Below, one piece after another: positions 32,701 to 44,559 of a stretch of DNA of 64,000 bases. The translations under genes and the position numbers were made by a program. Below the pieces are notes generated by a model. The model was given only the letters and a program-made list of their open reading frames with translations. It made no database searches and was not told the DNA's origin. The stretch is from Neoechinorhynchus agilis (Eukaryota > Acanthocephala). The stretch covers positions 10,416,001 through 10,480,000 of the forward strand of contig CM121341.1 of NCBI GenBank assembly GCA_051530055.1. Direction: 5' to 3'. The stretch's first letter is position 1; the number at the start of each line of letters is the position of its first letter.

Positions 32701-33909
32701 CATGTTTTCTGTCAAGCGCGTTAATCGCTTCTGTGAAACCCCGCGGATTCTTTCCCTTTATGGAAAAACTTGATGTGCGCAAAGAAGCAAGGCAACCCTT
32801 CAGCGGTCAAATTCTGGTCGTCCTTGTATTGGCCATGCAGAGCCCGTCACCAAATGAACAGGAATAGATGTTGGATTAAAACACTCATATCAAACTCCTC
32901 TCAGTGGTGGCGTGTTGTTTCTAAGAAAAGGTTCGCCCCCTGGCAGCACGCGGCCGCAATGTGGATAAAAAGTCTGGTCTTGAAGTCGTGGTGAAAACAC
33001 TGTGATTGCCACTCCGTTGGTTGTTCACCGAACGCCCAGAATGACTTTTTACCTTTGATAAAAAGAAGGTCCGATCTCCAAGCCTCCGACATTATTCAAT
33101 GGTGGAGGTCGAGGGATAAGACCTCGGACGACGGCTCTTCAATTTGCTTGAAAGCCACCAATGTTCTGAATAAGGCTAATATTGACCTCCCTGAGGAATA
33201 ACGCGCATAAACCTATCGAAACGAATTTTCCTTATTAAAAAGAGGGGAAAAAGGTTACAACCGGAGGAGATGTTCGCCCGATATCTATACAAAACTCATT
33301 GTTTTCCATTTATGAAAGGGCCCTAGTCAAGTCTCTTTTACAGTTTGCCTCGCACAATGACTGCATCGATCGGAGATGCCATGGATTTCTACCTCATAAA
33401 TCTGTACATACGGCAATGACTGAAATTATAGCTAACTTTAAATCAGAAAACAATGAATATTTTAATATCGTTTGATTTTTCGAAAGCTTTCGATGCCATT
33501 GATATCGATTTTATTATAAGGATTCTCCGCTACTTCGAAATCTCTTATAATCTCATCGCAAGGTTACACAATACCACGAAATCTAAAAAGTTCTTTTTCC
33601 AAGACGACACTTCCCAGCAAATCTATCACCAAACGAGAGGAGTGCCGCAAGAGTCACCGCTCTCACCCATACTTTTCTGCTTGGCCTCCCAATTCCTTAT
33701 TAAGAACTGCACTGTCTGCAATGATTTGACCTTATATGCAGACGACTTCACGGCGGTAATCAAGGAATCGAACTACCTAACTGCCATAAATAAACTAGCA
33801 GAGTTACTGGAATATCTTAACTCCACTCTTCCACAAATGGGCTTATCACTTAACCCACAAAAAACGCAATTTATTTTTAAATCCAGATCAGTAGAGGGGA
33901 AACGACGGG

Positions 33910-34009
33910 TGTCAAGAGTTATCCCCGAAAGAGTCATATACGTAGTGCATGTGAACATAGGTTGTGAACGTGTGTGTGGTGTGCGCGCTACATCGAATAA
34001 AACATGACA
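33910..34009 (+). repeat. Ty3/Gypsy 5' LTR
   Basis: About 100 bp, TGTCAAGAG to CATGACA, with an AATAAA near its end. It is unusually short for the family. Confidence 0.93.
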
Positions 34010-37000
34010 TCTGGTGACAGCGATGGACAGATTTGGAAAATACTGGAGCAACAAGCGAAGATGATCGAGGTGTTGACGAACAGACAGATCAAATATGAAG
34101 AGGATCAGGAAGCGCGAAATAGATCAATGATTTCTGAGACGGAGGTAGCGAAAGTTAACATCACGCCGTTTCGCCAGTATGTGGAGCAGGACGAAGAATG
34201 GAAAGATTACACACTTCAGTTGGAACAACATTTCGAGTGGTGCCAAGTAAAGGAGTCAGCTTGTAAAAAGTCATGCCTGCTGTCGTGGATCGGTGCAAAA
34301 CCGTTCCGCCAATTGACGAAAGTCCTAACAAGAGACAAATTGAAGGATGTGTCCTACGAGCAGGTAGTAGAGGCTATGGGGAAGCTAGTGGGAGCAGTCG
34401 AACATGAAGTAACGGCTAGATTTAAATTCGGTATGATAAAGATGAAAGAAGATCAAACGTATGCGGAATGGATCGCAGAGTTAAAAGGTGCAGGCGAAAA
34501 TTGTAAATTCTATAAAGAAGAAACAAAAACGGAGGCTGATGCTTTATCCGAACGGATGCGCGATCATGTAGTGCTAAACGCGCCGCACGATGCCGTCCGG
34601 AGAGCGGCGCTCCAAATCGAAAACCTGACCTTCGAAAACCTTCAGGAGATAGCGTTCAGATACGAGTCCACCTCAAAAGCTATAGAAATAATGCCGTCGA
34701 ACAAAGCAGTAGAAGCCGAAAGAGCGATATTCGAAGTCAAAAAGCGAAACGACGAAGATGAGAACCGGAAGGTGGATTCGCGAGGTATACGAGACACGCA
34801 ATGGACTTTTAACAAATGGAAATGCCCTAAATGCGGGACAGGTCATGGAAGGAACTAAGAATGTCGAGCGCGGGGGTGCAAATGTTACAAGTGCGGAAAA
34901 CTGGGTCATTTCGCGAGGTGCCGCAGCGATAAAGTTAATCGCGTTCAACGAGCAAGCGATTCACAATCGAGCTCAGAAGAATCGGAAGTGTTCGATGTCA
35001 ACATTATGGAGCAGGACAAGAGACAACAAGCGTGGATCAAAACGAGACTCAACGGAATAAAAATCGATATGTTGTTTGACACCAGTGCAGACGTCACCAT
35101 CATTTCGAATCAGGTCTGGAAGGCTATTGGAAGGCCTCAACTAAAGAAAGGAAAAAAATTGATCAGTTTTGGAGGATCGGAAATCTCCACCTTGGGAGAG
35201 TGTGATGTGCTGGTTACGATCGGAAGGACAAAAAAGGTAGCAACAGTTACGGTTGTCGAGCGAACAGCTAAGTGCCTTTTTGGACTGCCATGGTGTAAGC
35301 ACTTCAACATAAGGCTTCCGCAGGAAGTGTATGTGAATACGATCAAAGCGGTGGGAATCCATGAAGGGCTGAACCGTTGCTCGAAATTACATGATAAATT
35401 ATTCCATCAAAAGACGGAACCGATCAGAAATATGGTAGTCAGATTGAATCTCAGTCGAACAGCGGAACCCATTTTCGCATCAGCAAGAAGGATACCATTC
35501 GCATTGGAACAACCTACGAGGGAAGAAATTATGCGACTGGTTGATGGAGGAATCTTGGAGGCCGTAGATATGGCGCAAGAACAAGTAGAATGGGCCACAC
35601 CGATTGTCGTCGTCCGGAAGTCAAATGGGAAGGTCCGTATCTGTGGCGATTTCAAAGTTACACTGAACAGGTTCCAGGCGGCTGATAGTTATAACATTCC
35701 GTGTTTGGAAGATGTGTCGAGGAAGCTATACGGGGGTCAGAAATACACAGTAATCGATTTATCAGGCGCGTATCTTCAGTTAGAAGTCGATCAAACAACC
35801 AAGAACTTGCTAACAATCGCGACTCCATGGGGATTATACCGTTACAAAGGGCTTCCTTTCGGAGTATCGTCAGCCCCAAAAATTTTCCAGAAGTTCATGG
35901 ATCAGCTGTTGGATAACGTACCTTCAACCAAAGCTTATTTGGATGATATTATCATCACAGGCGCGAACGACTAGGAGCATATTCAAACCCTAAATACGCT
36001 GTTGACGAAGTTGGAAGTCGGAATAAATGTTAGAAGAGAAAAATGTCAGTTCATTAAAAGAGTGGTTAAATATTTGGGGCATATGTTGGTTGATGGCAAG
36101 TTGTGTGCAAACAGCGAAAAAGTAGATGACTTACAGAGAGCAATGGAACCCAGGAACAAAAGAGAGCTGCGTGCGTTTTTGGGAACTGCGAACTTCCTGG
36201 ATCGCTTTATTCCGAACTTTCAGGCGATCTGCGCACCCCTATATGATTTGATTAAGACAAAAGCTGTTTGGATATGGCGGAAGGAGCAGACAGCGGTGTT
36301 CGAGCGCGTCAAGGAAGCTATCGCGAATCACATTTCTTTAAAATTATATGACGAAAAGAAACCACTAATTTTGGCGTGCGATGCAAGTGACTATGGTATT
36401 GGAGCCGCCTTATTTCAGGCCGACGGTCGTGGACCCAGGGAAGCGCCAATTATGTTGACGTCACGAAAACTTAATCCCACGGACGTGCGATATGCTACCA
36501 TAGACAAAGAAGCCTTAGCCATCGTGCACGCAATCAAGCGTTTTCATAAATACCTTTATGGGCGACATTTTGTGCTAGAAATTGATCACCAACCGTTAAA
36601 GCACATATTCGGGTACCAGAGGGACCTCAGCAAGATGACCAACGGAAGGTTAGTGCGTTGGGCGATAATGCTAAACGAATATAACTTCGATATAAGATAC
36701 GTTAAAGGAAAAACAAATTTGTATGCTGACTGCTTATCGAGGTTACCGAACGATCAGAAGAAATTTACTGTTAATTCAGTAGATGTAAAGCTACTAGCTG
36801 CAAATCACCAACAACGCGTTGAGGAGATACAGTTGTCGCGAAAAACGCTAGAGTTAGCAACTAAGCAGGATCGGACGTTCAAAATGCTGCGGCAGCAATT
36901 GAAATACGGCTGGTCTCTAAAATGGACAGAGTTGATGATGCATACTGGAACCGGAGGGACGAATTGGCGGAGGAAAACGGCTTTATGTTATATCAACATA

Positions 37001-38119
37001 AGCTCGTTATTCCGAAATGTTTGCGATTGAAGGTACTGGAAAACCTCCACAAGGGACACCCGGGAATTGAGTCGATGAAAAGACTCAGTAGACATGTTGT
37101 GTGGTGGCCACGAATTGGGGACGACATTGAAAGGTACGTGGGAAGATGCACACATTGTCAAAAATCGAGACCCGCGATGCCGAAAGAGCCACTGTTCAGA
37201 TGGGACATACCACGCCGTGTATGGAGCCGGTTACATTTGGATTTGGCGGGCCCAATAAAGAACAAGATGTTCCTGATTCTGGTTGATGCTACAAGCAAAT
37301 GGGTGGAGATATGGAATTTGGGTGAAAAGTCGACTACATCGAATATCATATACAATCTTAAAGATTGTTTTGCGAGGTTTGGCGTGCCCAATACAATCAT
37401 CACGGACAATGGGCCTCAATTCAAATCGGAAGAGTTTGAGCAATTCTGTTCGAATAGAGGAATCAAGCACAGCTTAACAAGTCCGTACCACCCGCAAACG
37501 AATGGCCTCGCGGAACGTATGGTGGGAACGTTCAAACGAAGGACCAAGAGCGACGATGGAAAGGTGACACAAGAAGAGCTTTGGGATTTTCTGTTGAGTT
37601 ATAGGAATACTGAGAACAGTATGACAGGGATTTCGCCCGCGCGCGTTATGATGGGACGGCAATTGCCCTCGATTTTCGATAATTTAAAAAATCACGAGTC
37701 AGTCGCGGAAAAGTATACGAGAGAAGATGACCATAAGAGGAAATTCAGGGAATTCGAGAAAGGGTAAGCGATTTGGTTTAAAAGACCTATTGATCAGACG
37801 TGGAACGAAGGCGAGATAACGGATAGAAGCGACCCTGTTTCATATACGATCGAAGATAGTAATCAGAGAGAGCACAGGATTCACGGAGACTTTCTGAAGT
37901 ACAGAGAAGAAGAAGCTGAATCCGAAAAAGAGGAGGAAGGGAATAAGATGGGAAACAGCTCACCGATCGAAGACAAGCGAGACGAGAAGACGATCCAAAA
38001 TTACAGAGATTGGAAGACGATCCATTATTAGAAAGATCCGAACCTGAACATACTATTGCTCTTCGAAGAAGTACACGTACCAGACGCCCGCCAGAAGTTT
38101 GGAGACGATAAGGGGGAGA

Positions 38120-38217
38120 TGTCAAGAGTTATCCCCGAAAGAATCATATACGTAGTGCATGTGAACATAGGTTGTGAACGTGTGTGGTGTGCGCGCTACA
38201 TCGAATAAAACATGACA
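38120..38217 (+). repeat. Ty3/Gypsy 3' LTR
   Basis: About 98 bp and almost identical to the 5' LTR. It is followed by the ACGGG target duplication. Confidence 0.93.
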
Positions 38218-38689
38218 ACGGGTCCGCGGCTTTTATAATGCATTTTTTAATCTGACATCTTCATCTATTTTTAATAAGATTTCGATTTTGGACTTCACAC
38301 TCACTTCTAATATGTTTCCAAAGCATGACCTCAGCAAATTCAAAAGACTTACGCGTTGCTAATCTGAAAGCCCAAAGAGCTTCCAAATTCGGACTCGGTC
38401 CGCACAACTCCAAAAGTATCTGATATTCTTGGGCCATTTTAGACCTAGTCTTCTATTCGAGAGGCAGACCCCGAACAACGACCAATCTTCACTAGCACTT
38501 TCCTTGAAGCTTTGAGCAAACTCCCTTATCTCTGGATACACAACGACGACTGGGCTAAAAAAGCACAAAAATGGACAGCAATGATCTGAAGGCAACTACT
38601 TGATCACAGGCTTTACACCATTTAACTACGATCCTTACTGTCTTTTTCGAATAAATATTATTATTATTATATCAATGACTCGTTAGTTT

Positions 38690-40735
38690 ATTAATTGAAA
38701 TGTTTTCACAAACACAGAGTACTGTGGCGGAGGGTGGCAAACGGCCACACACAAAGCTTCAATTTTCGTCTTCAAAAGACGATATGATTGGCCTTTCAAA
38801 AAGGACAATTACGTATCTAAAATAACTGTTGTCCCAATCTCAACCAAAAAGGCTACTTGGGGACTTTTCCTTAAGCCATAGTTAAATACCAAAAAAGATA
38901 ATACAATAAGAATTGAATCTACGTCATTTTGGAACGGTACCTTAAAAATAGTCTATACAAACAAAATGGAAATGGAGGACTTCGAAGCCTTCATAAAAGA
39001 ACGTTTCGATGATCGGCATTTCAATCTACAATCCTTCAGAAACAAAGCTACTGTCATTGCACACAACATCGAGAGTTTATCCTCGCCTGAAACGATTAAA
39101 GAATTCGAGGAACAATTTCAGCTCAAGTTTAAATTCTTTTTTAAATCCAGGAAGACGGGAAAGATGATTCCAGTGGGAGTAGTGGAAATCGACACTGACC
39201 ATATGGATACTCTATGCTCACGCAAATGGATCTTTCAATGTATGAGATTAGTTTCTCAAAAAATTCCAATACAGATTCTAACCTCATCTACCCACAATGT
39301 AATATATGCTTAAAGTGGGGGCACGGGAATCAAAACTGCCCCAATAAAATCCAAAAGTGCTGTTTCTGTGCCGAGGAGCATCATATGTGAACATTCACTA
39401 ACAAAACGGGTAAATGTGCCAAATGTGGTGGATCTCACAGGAGCTACTATAAAAGTTGTCCGTGTTTTAAGGCTTATGTGGATGCCTGGAAAGCGGATAT
39501 CGAAATGAAAAGAAATCGGAGCAGTCAAAACACAATCCTTTCATCACCGTCCTATCGGACAGGAACGATTGCTACAAAGGATGCAACCAACCCATCTACA
39601 ATGAAGGGGAGTTATTTCAATGAATCTTCGATAAAGTACTACACGAAGTAATACATAGCATATCGACACTCTTCAACAGCCTTCAGAATCAAATTGCACA
39701 GCAAATTCAAAACCTGCTTTCGATCACGATTCCGAAGACCATTATCAACCCGACACCGAATAACGGGAACCAAGTACAATCAAGACTGAATAAGAGTCAA
39801 AGAATACCGGCCAAAGACAATAAAATAAGCGGCAAAAATTCAAGACGCTCAAACAATGTATCAAACAATAGACATATCACTAGCGGCTCTGACGCTGCGA
39901 TGGACGTTATAGAATGACAGTGAGTGGGTCCTCGCCCGCACCGCTCAATTTATACTGCTTACAATGGAATTCGGGTGGAGCCGCGGCTCTAAACAGGTTA
40001 GATATTTTTAACTACATTACCGAAGATACTATTTTTATACAAGAGGCCATAAAGGCAGCAGTAGGTTTTTATGTTTTACCACAAAAGTTTACATTTGAAT
40101 ACGATGTATTCCCAGCATTTCCCTGGAATGCACATTCAAGTGGTCTCTTAACAATTTTCAAAAAACACCTTTCAGCCTCGCTTACCCAAAATTATATTAG
40201 TGAAAATCTATCATATGCTATCTTCAAAATTCACTCTAATGGGAAGGAGTTAATATTAGTTGGAAATGTTTATGTACGTCCGAAGTTCATACATAAAAAA
40301 GATACGAAGGACATTATTAGTAACCTTCTAAGTTTAGGCAATATCGTTTTATTTGGCGATTTTAATGACCCGTCAGGAAAATGGACGAAAGCTATAGCAA
40401 ATAGAGAGGGCTCTCATGTGTTTTCAACTCCCACTCAACCCACATTTCACAGGGTATCAAGTAGGAAGCATGCCATCACGATATCATAACCTGGTATTTA
40501 TCCAACGACAAGTCCCTAACTCGTAGATTCCGATTTTCGCCGTGATCAGTGAGCTGGTTTTGAAAGTAAAACTACAGGAGTTATAGTTCATGGGCCGAAG
40601 GTATAGATTGTTCAATACGAACTTTCTTGATGAGCTACTGGATGAAATTGTGGTCAATTTCCGAGATGTGCTTCTCAGGGACAAAAATTTCAGTGCTCCC
40701 TACATGCGAAAAGAAAGCTAGGGATTTAAAATATC
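38690..40735 (+). mobile_element. Jockey/I-type LINE, 5' half (ORF1 and endonuclease)
   Basis: ORF1 starts at 38966 (MEMEDFEAFIKERFDD) and carries an RNA-binding-like region (QSFRNKATVIAHNIESL, FQLKFKFFFKSRK), then zinc knuckles CLKWGHGNQNCP, CCFCAEEHH and CAKCGGSHRSYYKSCP at 39.3-39.5 kb, with a frameshift and a stop before and between them. ORF2 opens at 39914 with an APE endonuclease: LNLYCLQWNSGGAAALNRL, DTIFIQEAI, LFGDFNDPSGKWTKA. The frame is lost at about 40.49 kb; degraded continuation is visible to about 40.73 kb. There is no RT after it, so the copy is 3'-incomplete. It lies directly after the tail of the preceding LINE. Confidence 0.82.
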
Positions 40736-40884
40736 AAGAATTACATTTTTGAGTCTCGCTTGAGCGACGATTGAATGGGTTTAAATTGAGATTTCGCATT
40801 TTTTGCCGATATAATCAAACTTGACAATACGATCGCGGTTTTCCTCGGAAATCTCTGGTTCGTCCCCTGTATTTTGCTCGAGGA

Positions 40885-41460
40885 TTAAGGGTGCGTCAAA
40901 GGTGAGACTAATGGCATTCGGTGAGTATCCGAAATTGATTTCTTAGAACAATTTTTGAAAATAAACTCGAATGCACGTTTGTAATTACAAAGGAATTCAA
41001 CGGCTCGCCATATCTCCCGCGGACACCACAAGCCGCCAGAAACCAAACTTCGCTCGAAGAACTAAACACAAAGAGCGAAATGATTGCTCGAATACAGGAA
41101 TCCGAAAACGAAATGCAGTTGTAGCAGGCAAGGTTTTTGTTCTATCTTTCGTGTGTAACGTCACTTTTAGAATTTTATTGCGTCACCAAACTCTGGGCAT
41201 CTACAATGGCTTCAGCAATTTCGAGTTGCTCCTCGGAATGATTGTAAACTCTCTCGGACGCCGTTACGCCCACGTCTCTTTTTGTTAGAAGTTAAATGAC
41301 TTTTTTAGGGCTGTTTTTTAACGGATCAAGTCACTAAGATCGGCAGCTTTTACTTAAAAATGACAAATTACAAAGATTTCAATTGATGAACATTGAAATC
41401 TCTTTGATAAATTAATAATGACGGTTTAGGTATTTCACTTTCAAACAGCCGCATCTTCAT
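40885..41460 (-). CDS. Small three-exon gene, function unknown
   Basis: Built from splice signals, since no single frame is long. Exon 1 is 41372-41460 (starts MKMRLFESEIPKPSLLIYQ), exon 2 is 41187-41277 (DVGVTASERVYNHSEEQ, LEIAEAIVDAQSL) and exon 3 is 40885-41061 (FFERSLVSGGLWCPREIW, RAVEFLCNYKRAFEF, ending LVSPLTHP and stop). Introns are 94 and 125 bp, with GTAATT/AG and GTGACG/TTTAG borders. The three exons sum to 357 bp, 118 residues, with no phase conflict. The family is not recognised; no signal peptide or membrane segment is evident. It lies 197 bp downstream of the NUDT14-like gene on the same strand, so the two could be co-transcribed. Transcript evidence is needed to confirm it. Confidence 0.55.
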
Positions 41461-41656
41461 AAAACCAACGAGAAGTTGAAATTAGCACAAAGTCTATTTT
41501 TTAAAATGAGAACGAACGAAAAGGCAATCGCATGAAACGATTGGCAAATTCGGAGAAGATTTTTCACCGTTACGTTTCAAAAATGCGAGGAGTTTATATC
41601 TTTCAACGATTTCTTTTTGTCGGGAACTTCAGACGATCAAAACGATATTAAGAATT

Positions 41657-42319
41657 TTACTTGAGGACTGAACACGGTGAGCTGATGCCTTGAAGTTTTA
41701 AGAAATTCTCACGTTCATACAAGAACCAGAGAAGTCCAATCATCAGAATACTTGTCCTTGGTTTGCTTGAATCGTACAAGAAATTCTGTATGTCTTGTAG
41801 GTGAAGTTCGAAGGAATGCGAAACTTCACGGTCCCGCATATCATCAGTCACTTCCACATAATAAAAATGAAGAAGATCCGCTTTGACGCCGACGCCTTCT
41901 CTTGTTGAAAATATCCGGTTCACGAAGCATCCCGGGACGTCGTAACCACATTCCTTTTTAACGTATTCAATTACAGTCATAACAAACGGAACATCTGAGT
42001 TCATATCACGATTAAAACTAAACAAATCATAGGTCACTGCGTTATTTTGATCAACTTTCGAAAAGTCTATTTCAGTAGGGGAAGCTTCTTTGACCATCGC
42101 AACGAAGACGGGCACTGAGAATTTCCTGCAGATTATGACACAATTTCGATCGACCGAATAGACTATCACGACCAAATTGCAAGTGGATTCTATGGCATCC
42201 CACTTACGAGATTCTCCGACTTCGTCTTTAAACTCAATTCTGTACGGTTTCAAACTAGAAGATCCATCGGTGATCATTTCGGAAATTGAAATGTCGCTGA
42301 TGAATTCGTTCGATTCCAT
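41657..42319 (-). CDS. NUDT14-like (UDP-sugar pyrophosphatase family) protein without a Nudix box
   Basis: About 220 residues from the ATG at 42319, which follows a T-rich TTTTAG by 7 nt; an upstream in-frame ATG at 42343 lies before that acceptor and is less likely. The fold-wide match to NUDT14 is clear: LKPYRIEFKDEVGESRKWD, STCNLVVIVYSVDRN, the back half ECGYDVPGCF, FYYVEVTDDMRDREVS and a C-terminal ILMIGLLWFLYERE. NUDT14 hydrolyses UDP-glucose and related sugars using the Nudix box G-x5-E-x7-RE-x2-EE-x-G. Here the segment reads VMTVIEYVKKECGYDV, so the RE pair and one of the acidic residues that bind Mg2+ are gone, as is the upstream AGL. It is probably catalytically inactive, or acts as a binding protein. 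Intronless. Confidence 0.72.
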   Translation of the reverse strand: MESNEFISDISISEMITDGSSSLKPYRIEFKDEVGESRKWDAIESTCNLVVIVYSVDRNCVIICRKFSVPVFVAMVKEASPTEIDFSKVDQNNAVTYDLFSFNRDMNSDVPFVMTVIEYVKKECGYDVPGCFVNRIFSTREGVGVKADLLHFYYVEVTDDMRDREVSHSFELHLQDIQNFLYDSSKPRTSILMIGLLWFLYERENFLKLQGISSPCSVLK

Positions 42320-42344
42320 CTTCGGTCTAAAAGAATAAAACATC

Positions 42345-43735
42345 GAGTTTACAATGTGGACTTGGGTAAAGGGTCTAACTAATTCATGTATTTTACGTTA
42401 TTACGACCACCTGAAGCACAAATTCACAGGTTTTATTATTTGGAAATCGTGTTTCACATAGGAGCACCTATAAGACTCTGAGAGTTGCGATATTTGGAAC
42501 AAGACAAGAGATAACGGCAAACAGAAAACCATTGCTATAAAAAGCGCAAAGATCGCCTACGATTTGACCGAGTGTCATTATGAATAATCACGAGGATCCG
42601 AAATAAACCAATAAATGAATCCCAGAAGACTAGATTAGCACGAAGAACTTCTTGTTAAATTTGAAAAGGTCATTTTAGAAAAGGAATTGAACTTAAAAAT
42701 GATCGAAATGATGTAAAGAAACTGAAACGGCACGATCATCCTTTGGCCTCAAAATAGCATCATAAAAGCAAAACTAAACACTTGCACACACGTTGTAACG
42801 TTATGATGAATATAATAGTAACGCCACTAAATAATGGTGATGCCCGTGGGTCGATATTCTATAACAACCTTCGGCAGATCTCATAAAGAAAATCGACAGG
42901 AGAGACGAACTAATTGACCATTTTGATTAATCACCTTAGAAACCTTCAAGAGCGTCAATTCACTCGAAGGCGCGTCAGGAGTACCTACATCCACGTTCGA
43001 ATCATTGGTTGAATCCTTATTTTCAATTGGGGCATCAATGGATGAGCGGGAGGTAGGAGCGAATGGTTGATTGGAAACTTTGCCAACGCGACCATCAGGG
43101 TATTCCACAACTGAATATTTTTCATTAGCTTATTGCGATGACCATTTAGAGGTTTTATTGAATAGGAAACACACTGGCAAAACTAAACACTTGCACACAC
43201 ATTGTAACGTTATGATGAATATAATAGTAACGCCACTAAATAATGGTGATGCCCGTGGATCGATATTCTATAACTCTCACATAAGGCAATATTTCCGCCA
43301 ATCAATGAAATACTCGAATATGCGATATTCCTAAAGAGTTCACATTTTGAACCGGTTTTTTTATTTTGAGCTAATGAGAAAGGTTCGACATGGGCACATT
43401 TCATATAGCATTCGACGGTCAAACGTAAAAGGGACATAAGATATGTAATATTTTGGTGCCACATTTAAGAAATGTGCATACATTTTCATCGCAAGCGCGC
43501 ATGTTTGTGTATGTAACGACGGAATTCACTGTAATGGAAAGGGAAAGTATTAGCTAGACAGTAATTTGAGATAGACGGGATTCTTTGAGTAGCTTACCAG
43601 CTGCTGGTATATCCGGGATGAAGAAATGGTGCGAATAAAAGCTGTCTACCTTTTGATGGCACAATCGTTTGTCATTCCTGTTCGGAAAATTAGAATTGAT
43701 CTAGTTTTAAAATTCTAAAAAGGAGCAGAATGGGA
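42345..43735. other. Intergenic, with a 98-bp direct repeat and a possible 3' exon
   Basis: GCAAAACTAAACACTTGCAC and about 80 following bases occur at 42768-42866 and again at 43177-43275, nearly identical. Between them, on the minus strand (42881 to about 43105), an acceptor ATATTCAG leads into an open stretch VEYPDGRVGKVSNQPFAPT, ending TLLKVSKVINQNGQLV and a stop, which could be a last exon. I find no upstream exon, so no gene is called. Confidence 0.35.
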
Positions 43736-44555
43736 TAATGACTGTTTTAAAAATTCATGACTTTATAAAGAAGGTCCCAGGAGGGAAAAGAAAAACAACA
43801 ACTTTATTACAAATGAAGAAGGTGCATAGGCGCTCATGCATATCATTTTGTCTTCGTCTACGAAAGGCCACCGCAACACAAAGACATCCTCCGAGAATGG
43901 GTGCGCGAGCATCCTGGGCGTGCATATGAATCTCAAGCGAATACAATCGACGCCAAAGGAGACACTGCTTTATACGAGAGAGAGCGAGCGAGAGACCCGT
44001 TTGTACGCACACTGAGACGAAATGCATACACAAACCGAAAAATATACGCACGAAATGGGGCCGAGACGGCGGTGCCAACTACTCAGGAAGGAGGGGAACG
44101 GTGGGTTTTTTATAAAGTACAAACCAAACGAATGGATAGCCCAAGGTGCCTTCATACTAGCAACTACGGGTTTTATCTGCCGGAAAATCCAATAAAAATG
44201 CTAATATCCAGGCTTCATGGACTAGTGTCTATGCTGTGCATAAGAGAATAATACAAGCGGAAACATTCAACCATTCATCATAGAAACCAATCGTTTTTGA
44301 CTTACAACAAACTCGTATTCTCGCGTTCCAAAATGACTTTTCCGGAAATTCAACGAGACGTTGATGATTGAAACTAAAACCAATTTTCCACTCCTCATTA
44401 CAAAGGTCAGTTACTTCGGGGTTCTCAAATTACCGACTGGTACGTAAAATGCGCTAAGATAGTGAATTTGGGAAATTATGGCACTAATTTTTTCATAGGT
44501 GCCAGTTGTTTTTGGACAAAGCGACTTTCTATTTTACCCACGCTCTAAGGGAAAG
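43736..44555. other. Intergenic, overlapping short frames on both strands
   Basis: Frames at 43901-44251 (+) and 43755-44078 (-) overlap and neither has recognisable similarity or splice context. I see no supported feature. Confidence 0.4.
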
Positions 44556-44559
44556 GTAC

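Larger units (their letters stand above)
33910..38217 (+). mobile_element. Ty3/Gypsy LTR retrotransposon, nearly full length, young
   Basis: A 4.3-kb element with terminal repeats of about 100 bp, a 5-bp target duplication ACGGG on both sides (33905-33909, 38218-38222), TG...CA ends and a purine tract AGGGGGAGA before the 3' repeat. Parts in order: a gag capsid region with a zinc knuckle (about 34.0-34.95 kb), aspartic protease (about 35.0-35.3), reverse transcriptase (about 35.4-36.0), RNase H (about 36.3-36.75) and integrase with zinc-binding and catalytic core parts (about 36.95-37.75). It looks nearly whole but carries a handful of breaks (roughly three to five). The two LTRs differ very little, so insertion was recent. 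It is nested in an older LINE. Confidence 0.93.
32700..38680 (+). mobile_element. Jockey/I-type LINE with RT, split by a Ty3/Gypsy insertion
   Basis: LINE-derived sequence on both sides of the LTR element. The left part (to 33909) shows RSDLQASDIIQWW-like debris, then GFLPHKSVHTAMTEI, FDFSKAFDAID, RGVPQESPLSPILFCLA and TLYADDFTAVIK of a reverse transcriptase. The right part (from 38223) continues to a tail with AATAAATATTATTATTATT at about 38648-38668, a usual 3' end for this LINE group. Frame breaks are present in the left part, so the LINE was probably dead when the LTR element inserted. Confidence 0.75.

Noticed and set aside
43738-44251. Frames on both strands of 107-116 codons
   Set aside because: They overlap each other, lack recognisable domains and have no splice or promoter context.
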